In this document: positions 22,269 to 36,719 of the stretch, piece after piece
Position numbering within the stretch: position 1 is the first letter of the stretch
Layout of the letters: each line of letters starts with the position of its first letter
From: Pseudopyrenochaeta lycopersici
Lineage: Eukaryota; Ascomycota; Dothideomycetes; Pleosporales; Pseudopyrenochaetaceae
Reading direction: 5' to 3'
Length of the DNA: 64,000 bases
NCBI GenBank assembly: GCA_003313425.1
Contig: NHZP01000087.1
Location: 1 to 64,000 of the forward strand
Position numbers and translations under genes: made by a program
Notes under the pieces: model-generated
Seen by the model: only the letters and a program-made list of their open reading frames with translations
Told to the model about the DNA's origin: nothing
The model's database searches: none

Positions 22269-23309
22269 ATACCTCTTACTAATTAGTGCTAAAGTACGCT
22301 GTTAGAGACTAAGTTATAGTTAATATAATTAATTAGTCTACTAAATAGGAATTAAAGAAGCTAGACTTTAAGTAGGTAGAGCTTTACAGCGTTATAAGAG
22401 TTATATATAATAGCTAGGCGTATTAACTAGACCTCCTACTAGACATGTTAGGCAGTAGAGTTTTTCCTATATTTTACCCTAAGCTTCTTTAGCCTACGCC
22501 CTTAAAAGGGCTTCTAGATTAAGCCCTAGCTTAGCTAGTAGCTATTAAAGTAATTAATCCTAATAGTAAAGTTTAAGATAAGTAGCTTATTAATAATTTT
22601 CTTAATTACTAGTAAACTAGCGTTAAAGGCTACTAAAAGCGCGAGTAGTAGTACCTAGTTAAATAGACTAGATACCTAAAACCTACCTAGCACCTAGTAA
22701 CTAAGTACCCTAATAACTATAACGCTTATCTATTTTATTAATAACAGCCTAATAAGCCTAAGCTACCTACTTATTACATGCGCCTAAATTAGTTACTACT
22801 TAATAAGAATAAGCTAGCTGCAGAAGAGTATCTTAGTAGTAACAAAAGTATCTAAAAGTTTTACTTAAGTTAGCGCGCCTTAATTTGCGCAGCCTTGCCT
22901 TAGTTTGCACGTCTGCAGCCTTAATTAGCGCGCCTTTAACCTTAATTTGCGCATCTATAGCCTTAAAATTACTCACATTTACCCTTACTTTGCGCAGTGC
23001 GCCTTGCTTTGCGCGCTACGTCTAGGGACCTTATAACTAAATAAAAATTACAAAGGTTACTCCTATATATATCGTACAAAGGTCTTTAAGTTCTATTTTT
23101 ACGTTACAGGGTAGAAGTATTAGAAAATACCTTAGAGCTCAGCGATTTTATATAGGAAACTATTTAGACATACGCAGCGCTATATAAAGCCTATTACTAG
23201 ATTTACTAAGTTAGAGAGACTTAGTAGTAAATAGTTTTCTTATATTTTATCTTAAATTTTTATCTCTTAGTTTAGAGGCCCTTACAATTTTAAGGGGGGG
23301 GGGCGGTTA
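22269..23309 (+). pseudogene. Element C pol C-terminus, 3' untranslated region and polypurine tract
   Basis: Reading through stops, 22340-22560 resembles the post-integrase SH3/GPY-like module (RVIYNSQAYQLDLL.. VFPIFYPKLL, then P-L-K-G). 22600-22760 resembles a chromodomain (QQYLVK followed by TRYLKPT and HLVTKYPN), as in chromoviruses. 22860-23020 is a non-coding run of repeated TTTGCGCA-type motifs. The poly-G tract is at 23292-23306. The integrase core that should join this to the zinc-binding start at 9560-9708 is absent from the window. Confidence 0.6.
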
Positions 23310-23611
23310 TGTTAGGGTTTAATCCTTTTAGGTTACTAGACGCAGGTAAAATGGTTTAATCCTTCCAAGTTACTAGACGCAGGTAAAAGGTAACGATCCT
23401 GCCAAGTTACTAGACGCAGGTAAAAGGTAACTCTTACCTCTTACCTTTCACCTAGCTAGATAACTAGATCAGTACTAGCCTGCTCTAGCTCATGTATATA
23501 GACAGCACCTCTCCCCCGAAGGTGAGAGGTATCTGCTATTTTGTCCATTTCCTTTTAAATTAAGTTTCTTCAACTAAGACCGTCCCAACTGTGCGTGTTG
23601 ACTGCCTTACA
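23310..23611 (+). repeat. 3' LTR of element C
   Basis: 302 bp, the partner of 3650-3951, preceded by a poly-G polypurine tract and followed by the target duplication CTACC. It is less RIP-mutated than the 5' copy. Confidence 0.9.
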
Positions 23612-23616
23612 CTACC

Positions 23617-24165
23617 TAAGCTTAATTACAGATAAGTTTAAGTTCTTTATTAGGCAATACCTATATCTTATTAGTTACTCTACCGCCCTTAGCTAGTGGG
23701 CTGAAGAATCGCAACAACAGACCTTTCTAAACCTCTCTTAAATAGCCCTTAATATATTCGCAATCCCACCTATGTTAGCAGAGGCAGAACGAGTGTTTTC
23801 TAGCGCGCGGCGTATAATTATATAGGATAGGATAAGCCTTAGGGCAACAATAGTAGAGATAACGGAATGTTTAAAGCACTAGATTAACTCAGGGCTATCG
23901 CAGGGTGCCTTCTGCACAGCTTAAGAGGTAGAGCAGGCGGCGAAACTGTTAGGAAGAGGGCTGAGGAAATGTATACGAGGCATTAGATCGATCATTAGTG
24001 CTATTAACACCAGAACTAGGCTCTTTACTATAATATTGTACTTTACTATCGCATAAATTAATGAAACGTATAGAAACATTGAAACTATTGAAACTATTGC
24101 CTGTTTCGTTGTTAGTTTCATGAAACTAGGCTTGTTTCAGTATCAGAAGTTTTTATACAGCACTG
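23617..24165 (+). pseudogene. hAT 1 transposase C-terminus (dimerisation domain)
   Basis: Continues the reading interrupted at 3649. 23760-23890 encodes IPPMLAEAERVFSSARRII followed by SLRATIVEITECLKHQ, the hATC dimerisation domain (consensus AERVFS.AR). Few stops. The terminal inverted repeat follows at 24149-24165. Confidence 0.85.
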
Positions 24166-24780
24166 TTCGTGCGCCTGAGAAATCCTTTCTACCTCTACTG
24201 ACATAGGTGGTACCGCTCCATCCTGAGAAGCGCCGTCGATACATTGATCGTAATTGGCAGGAGGACTGACATGAGCCTGCTATTACTGCAGCAAGAGCAT
24301 ATTGGACGGTGTATAAAAATCGACGAATTATATCGACATTTACGGCCGAACTAGATATGCAGGGTCGGCCACCGACGGAGTACGAAAATTTCGAACAAGA
24401 GATGAGCGTGCTAGGTTGCGCAGAAGACGAAGATGAGTTTGAGAAATTCATCAATACTCCACCAAAGAGGATATCGGCTAGATCTCTGCTCGAATGGTGG
24501 ACTCGAGAAGAGCAAAGGCTCGAGTATCCACGTCTACATCAAATGGCTGTTGACGTATTGAGTGCTTCCTATGTCAGACGCATCCGAACGGGTATTCTCT
24601 GGAGCACGCAGCGTGATCTCATAGGACAGAGCGCGCCTTTCGGCGGAGAACATCGAGAAGTTAGAATGCTTGAACAGCTGGATACAGAATGACCATATTC
24701 AGCAGTTGTATGTTGAATTAGATGGTGAAACGATTGAGATTTCAGGTGATGAGATAGACTCACACATACCTGTGTTATGA
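24166..24780 (+). pseudogene. hAT transposase remnant 2, C-terminal part
   Basis: A frame from about 24200 to 24570 reads ..PEKRRRYIDRNWQED, then LEWWTREEQRLEYPRLHQMA and VDVLSASY. A one-base shift then gives SDASERVFSGARSVISQDR and ENIEKLECLNSWI (24572-24700), the hATC dimerisation domain. The protein ends at a TGA near 24779. It belongs to a different hAT lineage from element 1: normal codon composition, almost no RIP, but frameshifted. The 5' part is missing, cut by the end of hAT 1 at 24165. Confidence 0.8.
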
Positions 24781-25039
24781 AGGCGCTCTCGAGAAGGACC
24801 CTGGCTTCGCCGAACTGTGTTTCCTTGCAACCTCGCGGCGGCACACAACAGCAAGAAGACATATGGCAATGCAGATGGTAGCAGATTCGAGAGACCTATA
24901 TGACATTTCTGATGTGAGAGCTGAAAGTTTCATGGCGTGAAGCCAATGTTTAGGGCCATGGCGGAAATAGAAACATGCTCAATGGTAGATTAGTTGTTGG
25001 TAAAGGTTGCATAATGGCCACTAATCTATAACAGCTTCT
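24781..25039. other. Short gap between hAT remnants
   Basis: I see no gene here. The sequence is likely transposon debris; some minus-strand readings continue the hAT 3 remnant weakly. Confidence 0.4.
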
Positions 25040-25520
25040 GCTGCCACGATACCATTGTATCTCTCAGTTGACGCACGTGCCCAAACATTGGTATTGTGCA
25101 GCTTTCCCAAAGACCTTAGCCTCCGTCATTCGCGCCTAAGCTCTTGCTTGTCCTTGTTGTCTAGGTTTGAGTCCTTGGACAGCTGGGCCGCCTCGTGGAT
25201 GGCTAGGTTGATGGCGTCTTCTTCGTCTGCTCGACCCTCACCGCTCTTCTTTTTTGAGCCTAACAGGAATGCCTGCACTGCGAGATTAAGGTTATGGCCA
25301 CAGCAACGTACTCTGCGCAGAATGGGGTCAAAATTTTCGATGTCATTCGCGATATAACGGAGCATTTTGTCGTTTGAGGTGTGATTATCCATTGTAAAGA
25401 ATCCGAGTTTACCCTGCAAGCCGGCATCCCGGATCAACTCTAAAATCACCCTAGCGTACTCCTCACCACCGTGTGAACCCTTGAATTCCTTTAATGAAGT
25501 AGTGCTGATTCAATGCGAAT
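25040..25520 (-). pseudogene. hAT transposase remnant 3, catalytic part
   Basis: Minus strand. EFKGSHGGEEYARVILELI leads into KLGFFTMDNHTSNDKMLRYI, then RRVRCCGHNLNLAVQAFLLG (25449-25230), a clear hAT catalytic segment (D-N-x-S/T-N-D and the 'RC.GH..NLA' motif). The frame stops after DKQELRRE near 25126 but the reading continues (LRSLGKLHNTNVWARASTER) to about 25040. Its N-terminal zinc finger lies at 25960-26340, separated by a LINE fragment. Confidence 0.8.
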
Positions 25521-25529
25521 TTGCCTCTA

Positions 25530-25958
25530 TCTTGTTCTGGCATTGATAGGCGAGACTTTATGTCCTTGAATTTGTCGCGGGGTTATGGGATTGTGAAAAC
25601 TTGGATTAGAGTCCAAGTCCCTTTCATGCGAGTCAACAACACAGAGACGGCTAAGCAGGCAATCCAGCAAGGCATGAATGGCATGGAACAGCTTGCTGGA
25701 GTAACGATCAAGGACTTCCGTGTGTGGCGGGCGAACGACAATACAACGGTGATCAAGCTCTCGGTAAACAAAGAGAAACAGGCGGCATTCCGGGAGACAA
25801 CGGCGGAGTGGCTTGAACCACATCTGCCTGGCGCGAGACTAGTCGGGCCCAAGTGGCACGCTGTCAAAGCGGACTGGATCGAAGTGGCATTGGCGATGGA
25901 CGCAGACACCGGCAAAGTGAGCAGATCAGCTATGGAGCGGTTTGGGACAGAGAATTGA
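25530..25958 (+). pseudogene. LINE (Tad-like) ORF1 fragment
   Basis: An open stretch of about 145 codons on the plus strand, ending WHAVKADWIEVALAMDADTG then SAMERFGTEN, followed by a stop. The pattern 'V-K-x-D-W-x-x-x-A ... A-M-E-R-F-G' resembles the gag-like ORF1 of fungal Tad-clade non-LTR retrotransposons, which precedes zinc knuckles. No reverse transcriptase follows, so only an internal piece is present, lying inside hAT remnant 3. Confidence 0.6.
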
Positions 25959-26341
25959 GTCGAGGTGTGCACGATGCGATGGCTTGGACGACCGAATATT
26001 CCGTGATCCTTGAATAGATGAGCGTTTGCGTTCTGAATGCCTTTCTCTGCAAAACTAGGTCTTGGACACTTGTTCTGGATGCAGCGTTTGCAGACCCGTC
26101 GGCGACTGCCATGGGAATTCTACACATCGTACCCAAAATTCCATACCCAAGATGATGTATCACGAGTGCGTTGTGACCACACGTGGTCGGGGAAAGAGCG
26201 CCGTAGGTATTGATATTCTGGATATTGATAGGGTATTTCTGATCGCGCGCTGGGAGCAGGCGTTGCTGGGAGAGTTGCTGCCGGCGTCTCGCAGGAGAGT
26301 GTCACAATTTCATGGTTCGTGGAAGGCGTAGCAGGCTCCAT
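25959..26341 (-). pseudogene. hAT transposase remnant 3, N-terminus with BED finger
   Basis: From the minus-strand start MEPATPSTNHEIVTLSCETP (26341) the frame runs to SSWVWNFGYDV, then a stop, then VCKRCIQNKCPRPSFAEKGI and NANAHLFKDHGIFGRPSHR. The W..FG..C-x2-C..H-x4-H layout is a BED-type zinc finger. It is one transposase with 25040-25520, interrupted by the LINE piece. Confidence 0.65.
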
Positions 26342-26860
26342 TTCGTCTGAGACACCACATAGTGTCGCAACACGGAGTTGTAGTCGGCTGAGACGCGGTC
26401 GCGAAGTCGCGTTTATTGTCAGGGGATTACTTTAACTATCCTAGGCTTAGGGTGGATGGAGGGATGAGGTGCAGGGGTTACTATCGACTTCAACTGTTAA
26501 AACGGCCCCCTTGCTATGACGCCACAGTGCTGACAGCAAAACCTCCTAACCTAATTCAACGACTTCAATCAAATCAATCAACTCAACATCGAATGGGTTG
26601 ACGTATTAGATAATCAAGTCTGATATTGATTGAGGTGAATTGACGTCGATTGTCAATCTAGTCAACGCGGTTGAATAGTGTTGAGTGGTTTGCATCCTTG
26701 GTGTCCCCCGAATCCGTCGACATTCCATCAGAACCTCAGACGAACAGACTTGAATACATATTACTCATGCAAGCTCATTCAACCTTACAAACAATCTACA
26801 ATTCTTCAAGTCACCCACAGTTTAGATAAAATTGTTAACAGGTCTAGAAAGTACGGTGAT
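26342..26860. other. Intergenic, no gene seen
   Basis: A low-coding stretch with repeated short TCAAT(C/T)AA-type motifs near 26560-26670. I found no supported gene. Confidence 0.5.
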
Positions 26861-26866
26861 ATCTGA

Positions 26867-26964
26867 TCGGAGAGACCGAAATTTTAGACCTTCGGTGAGA
26901 CCGAGAATATCGGATTGACCGTCGGCCAGTCCGAAGAGCTGAAGTTGAGGCCGTAGATATAAAG
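26867..26964 (+). promoter_or_regulatory. Four TCGG-N5-CCG(A) sites and a TATA-like box
   Basis: Four CGG-N5-CCG palindromic half-site pairs start at 26868, 26893, 26911 and 26923. All have T before CGG and three have A after CCG. They are followed at about 26955-26964 by GATATAAAGA, a TATA-like box. Inverted CGG/CCG pairs with fixed spacing are the known target format of Zn(II)2Cys6 regulators. The array points toward 27000 on the plus strand, but no intact gene starts there; the next gene runs the opposite way. Confidence 0.6.
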
Positions 26965-27153
26965 ACTAAGCTGCGCTTCGAAGAAAGGGAGGGAGATTAC
27001 TCACAAAAATAGAGATAATTCAAAGTCTATTGAGAATTGCATCGCATGTGCCACGTATTTGAGTACTCATAACAACAAAAATGATAGTCTTTAAAACGGC
27101 GCGCTTGTGGGGTCGGCCTAGCATGGATTTATTTAACAACGACCATGATTGGC
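26965..27153. other. Region downstream of the CGG array
   Basis: Only a 22-codon reading from ATG 27081 is present. It may be the leader of a lost gene, or an antisense transcript start running toward the GH2 pseudogene. Confidence 0.3.
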
Positions 27154-28691
27154 TTAACTAGTCGATGGAGTTGGCTCTAACAAGAATCCAAACGAGAACT
27201 CTCGACAGGGGACCTGGTACATGGGCAGAGTGTCTGGTCAACATCTCCCAGTGCCTAAGCCCGCGTGTGCTGCATCCAGTCGCACTATTACATCATCCTC
27301 TCGCTTCAACTCCGTCGGGTGATGTGCTTCAAAGATGTTCTGAGCTGTGTAATGCTGTGCTGAAAAATCAAACTCCATCACACCCTTCCGTCCAGCCTCA
27401 TTGACTCGAGAAATCTTGATACCATTTCCTTCATTGTCTGTAAGCCTTAACCAGCGGGTGCCCGAGCGATTGCCGTTCTCCTGGGGGAACTCATAGCTTG
27501 TGTGCAGCATATCAGTCGTTCGGTTGTGGAGACCAAACTTTGGCGATGCACGGCTGTCAGCATAGGATTCCTCTGGACCAAGGCCGAGCCATTGTGCGGC
27601 TTGGAAATTGGGATGTAATCGCATATCGAGTCATATACATGGGAGGTTTGGTGGATTGTAGCCTTTGGGCTTAATTTGATAACGCATGAGGATCGTTCCG
27701 TTTGTGTAGACAGAGATCGTGCTCTTGGTAGCAAATCCCCACTCACGTACGACAGCTCCAATATACGCATCTGTGGTAATACAAAGCGATCCTTGGTCAC
27801 CTGACTGGAGTGCTACCGAGCGCACACGAGTCTGCATTTTGTCAACGTAATATTCCTTCCACTCTGGTGTGTTCCTCTTGGAGTCATTTTCAGTCGGTGG
27901 CCGCCAGGCAGATACTATTGGACCACTAGAAAGTATGTGTTGGCCACGGACTATCCATTCGGATATGTGGCCATATGCTCGATCAAATTGAAGTGAGAAG
28001 TTCAAACCCTCGATTCGATAAGCAACCTTCGAGTCAGAAAGACAGTATCGAAGCGATTGTGTTTGGATGATTGGAGGAATCGAAGACTCTGACTGCAGAC
28101 TAATTAGCTGTTGGGACCAAGCTATCTCATGACCGCTCTTCGCCCAGTCTGATGCCTTTTTGGTAAGGAGTCTGACTGTTGCCCAATATACTAAGTTTCT
28201 GTTGCTCTCAACGGTCAACTCAGGAAGCTTCAGCACGCTAGTCTCAGATGGCCTTGTAACTGGACAGGTGAATCTATCGCGGAGCACAATCTGTTCGTTC
28301 AGCTCGCTAACAGTCCTATTAGCTGAAATCAGGAATGAAACTGAATATCACATACCCCTCCTTGACTGCGAACACATCGAAAGCGATCGAAAGCCCCCTT
28401 AAGTCATAAAAGTCGAACAGGTTGCGTATCTTCATCTGTCTCCTTTCTAGATCAATCGTCATCTGAACCGGCTCAATGACCTTCTTATACTCATGTAGTT
28501 CTCGCGCAGGGGTATGGTCAGAGTTAACCGCTCCACATAGTACAAATGTTGCGTCATTTGGATAGTCGCCACAGTCTCCACCATATGTAAAAAAGCTTCC
28601 TGCGCTCATCCCAAATGCCAAGGTTGGAGAATTGCCACAGAAAGCCGCCTTGTAGCCTTCGATACTTGTAAAACATATCCTGATACTCCTA

Positions 28692-32461
<3,770 letters not shown>

Positions 32462-32892
32462 CTAAAGAGGATGGGTTTCCCATTGACCATCAAATTCCCA
32501 TTGCGGATATCTACTTACCGGAAGCCAACCTTTTGCGTGATTCTCTGGTAAATAATATCTTCTTCAGACTTCAAGCATACTTCAAGATCGTAAAGATAAG
32601 GCTCTTCAGCTGTCCACTTGATCGGATTACTGACGAGAAGTTCAACAGCAACATCAGCAACATCTGCTTCTGCTTTTCGATTGAGCTCGCCGAGCAGGTT
32701 GGAGCGATTCCGGAGGGCTATGGCAATCGTACTCGCTTTCGTGAGGTGCAGTTGCAGTATGACCTGTAACGTAGCATCCATGTATTGTTCGTCAAGAAGT
32801 GTACGAATGCAGATATCGTTTATTCTTGCAATATCTGATAACCCCAGAAGGTAAACGTCTCGAAAGATTCCTAGAGTGTATAAGCATTATTA

Positions 32893-34347
<1,455 letters not shown>

Positions 34348-36017
34348 ATGTCCAAAACGCATGATGATGCTGGGCATGTTGCCGCCAATTCTGAAGTCAG
34401 ACGTTTACTTGAGGAAGACACGATACCTTGGTACAAGAAACCCAATCTTCTCCATCTGTACCTGCTGCTCATTCCAGCTGCCCTTGGCGTCGAGATGACT
34501 ACAGGATATGACGGGAGCGTTTTGAACGGGCTGCAAGCTGTCGACCGATGGAACCAAGACTTCGGTAATCCTACCGGTGCCAAGCTTGGTATCATTTCTG
34601 CTTCCTTGGCTATCGGAACAGCCGCTGGCGTTCCACTAATGCCTTACCTCAACGAGACGTACGGTCGCAAATTCTGTATCATCGCTGGTTCAATCGTCGT
34701 CACAATTGGGGCCATTATTCAGACCTGCGCAGTGAATGGTATGCTCCGAATACCGCGTGCTGTCGTGGTCCTCGTCATTGACATGAAGTAGTGGGAATGC
34801 TCATTGCCTCCCGTCTGATCATGGGTCTTGGATCCCCAACTTCCCTTGCCGGTGCTGCCCAGCTTGTGGTCGAACTCAGCTATCCTAAAGAACGTTCTAC
34901 CCTTACTGGTTTCTTTCAGGGCACATGGTATGCGGGCTCCATTCTCGCCGCCGGAATCACACTCGGTACCTACAACTGGCCCAATTCTTGGAGCTGGCGA
35001 CTGCCCACACTATTCCAGATTGCTCCCTCTTTACTGACGCTCTCCTTTATTTGGTAGGTGGATCCATCAACATTCTTCTTCGTAGCTTCCCGCATACTAA
35101 ATCTGGCCAGGTTTGTTCCAGAGTCACCACGTTGGCTAATCTCCAAGGACCGCAATGAAGAAGCACTTCAGATACTGATAAAATACCATGCAGAAGGGGA
35201 CACATCATCGCCATTCGTTCACGCCGAGTACCACCAGATCCGCGAAACGCTTCACCTGGAAAAGGAAGCAGCAAGTAGTCCGTGGGTTGATCTTGTCAGT
35301 ACAAAAGCCAACTGGCACCGATTGTTCGTCGCTATATGCACAGGCTTCTTTACACAGTGGTCTGGCAATGGGCTCATCAGCTACTATTTGGCCAAAATTC
35401 TGGCTCTCGTCGGTATCACGCAGCGTCGGACGCAAAATCAAATTAACCTAGGCCTCTCTTTCTGGAGCTTTTTCTGTGGTCTCACATCCAGTTTGCTAGC
35501 CGCCAAATGGCTGCGTCGAAGACAACTCATGAGTGCATACATCAGCATGACCATCGTGTTTACCTGCTACAGTGCTTGTTCAGCTATTTATGCGAAGGAT
35601 ATTAATAAAGCCGCGGGTATCGCTGTCGTAGCGATGATATTTTTGTTCAATGCTGCTTACAGCTTGATGCAACCTTTCCAATATCTTTATATTGGCGAAA
35701 TCTTCCCATTTATTCTACGGTCCAAGGGTATTGCCGTAATGCAGATGTCAACACGCGTGGCTGGTGCATTCAACCTCCTGGTTAATCCCATTGGGTTGAA
35801 AGCCCTCCAATGGAAGTACTTTATTGTCTATGTCGTTTGGCTAGCGATAGAGACATGTGTCGTCTACATTGCATTCCCAGAGACGCAAGGGCCATCGTTG
35901 GAAGAGATTGCGCTAGTTATCGAAGGTGACAAAGCCGCTGTCAAGGCGATACATTCTAAAAATCACGCGACTGAGGAGCATGTCGAAGGCATTGAAGAAC
36001 GCGCAGGGAAGTATTGA
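34348..36017 (+). CDS. MFS sugar transporter, lactose-permease (LAC12) type
   Basis: Three exons: 34348-34738, 34792-35053 and 35111-36017. Introns are 53 bp (GTATGC..TAG) and 57 bp (GTAGGT..CAG), and joining them gives a 519-residue protein without stops. About 12 membrane segments are expected. Sugar-porter signatures are visible: ETTGYD-like MTTGYDGSVLNG in the first helix, NETYGRKF in the loop 2-3 region, FVPESPRWLISKDR after helix 6 and FPETQGPSLEEI at the end of helix 12. The length and the divergent pairing with a LacZ-type beta-galactosidase favour a plasma-membrane beta-galactoside:proton symporter. The reading frame appears intact, although its partner hydrolase is dead. Substrate is inferred from family and context only. 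Confidence 0.88.
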
Positions 36018-36156
36018 AGGTTGTCCAGAGCAGTTGTTGGAAACAGAAACAAGGCTATTGGTGTGCCTCCCACACAAGCCTTGTCATGGCTTAACGGTCT
36101 GTGGTACCGTTTTATGTAGTTCTAAAGGAATCTCCAGCCGAAATAAAGGGTGCAGG
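36018..36156. other. 3' flank of the permease gene
   Basis: Presumed 3' untranslated region; no other feature seen. Confidence 0.5.
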
Positions 36157-36371
36157 TGTCAGATAAAATGCCGAATGCGCTTAGCAGAAATTGATGATTG
36201 CGATGATGGATTATGTGTTGATCATGATTGTATTGATCGTTGAGTTCTGTCTCCTGCTTTCTTCTATAGCTCCTCTGCTTCCGGAGGTTCCGTAGATAGC
36301 AGTAGTTATCGGTCCTCCTATTTATCGCTCTTTCCTATGCAGTACTTCTGAGCTTCTCCTTATATCTGACA
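36157..36371. mobile_element. Solo Copia LTR
   Basis: 215 bp, begins TGTCAGATAAA and ends TATCTGACA (TG..CA, inverted ends). It aligns with the LTR at 50091-50284: both share TGTCAGATAAA, a GAT-rich segment near GATGATTGCGATGATGGATT, and the TATCT(G/A)ACA end. Flanks GCAGG and ACAGG form a near-perfect 5-bp duplication. No internal element sequence follows, so it is a solo LTR, in the convergent gap between the permease and the regulator. Confidence 0.75.
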
Positions 36372-36719
36372 ACAGGTCGTAACTACTTGCTCAAGGCTAC
36401 CGCGATAGATAAGTTCACTGACCAAAAAAAAAATGAAAATACGGCAGCGCATTCTATATAGCTCATATTTCGCCGGCCTATGTTCTACATTATTGCAACG
36501 TGAACGAAACAAGGAGGCAACTGATGCTCTCCAACTTGAAAGTTATTTACCAACCAGTTTGTCTGACGCTTTAGAGTCAAGTCTTGCGAGGAAATCCAAA
36601 AGCCTCGTAAATAAAGTACTTCCACGAGCTTTCATTGTATCGTTTTCCACCGTCTCAAGCAGTTCTAGGAGAATGGCTCCGACAAGGCGGATTCGCTCGA
36701 CCTAGATTATATTATTTAG
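36372..36719. other. Convergent intergenic region
   Basis: Nothing supported; presumably the 3' untranslated region of the regulator gene on the minus strand. An A9-10 homopolymer lies at 36424-36433. Confidence 0.4.

Larger units (their letters stand above)
3650..23611 (+). mobile_element. Gypsy-type LTR retrotransposon C (contains nested element B)
   Basis: Both LTRs are 302 bp (3650-3951 and 23310-23611), begin TGT(C/T)AGGGTT and end in TTA(C/T)A. The element is flanked by a perfect 5-bp duplication, CTACC (3645-3649 and 23612-23616), inside the hAT 1 coding region. A poly-G polypurine tract (23292-23306) precedes the 3' LTR. Without the nested element B and the solo LTR at 5975-6097 it is about 7.3 kb. 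Gag, protease, reverse transcriptase, RNase H, an integrase zinc-finger start and a chromodomain-like tail can be read, all heavily RIP-mutated. The integrase core is missing at the B insertion point. Confidence 0.9.
1043..24165 (+). mobile_element. hAT transposon 1, split by a nested LTR element
   Basis: The two ends form a terminal inverted repeat: CAGTGCTGTATAGAAAC at 1043-1059 and its near-exact complement ending at 24165. Both subterminal regions are crowded with GTTTC/GAAAC motifs. The hAT-specific sequence is 1043-3649 plus 23617-24165, about 3.2 kb, a normal size for an autonomous hAT; everything between is the Gypsy element that inserted into it. An 8-bp target duplication is not visible at the outer ends: the left flank is a pogo fragment and the right flank another hAT, so a rearrangement is likely. 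Confidence 0.75.

Noticed and set aside
9701..22275. A target duplication for element B
   Set aside because: TATAG on the left and CAATA or ATACC on the right do not match even after allowing RIP transitions.
23311..23319. TTAGGG as telomere repeat
   Set aside because: A single occurrence inside the LTR start (TGTTAGGGTT); no tandem array anywhere in the window.
32500..32520. GTAAGT as an intron donor in the GH2 gene
   Set aside because: The reading on both sides is continuous with the GH2 family (KVGFR.VDIRNGNLMVNGKP) and only the TAA codon interrupts, so a C-to-T nonsense change at a Gln codon is simpler.
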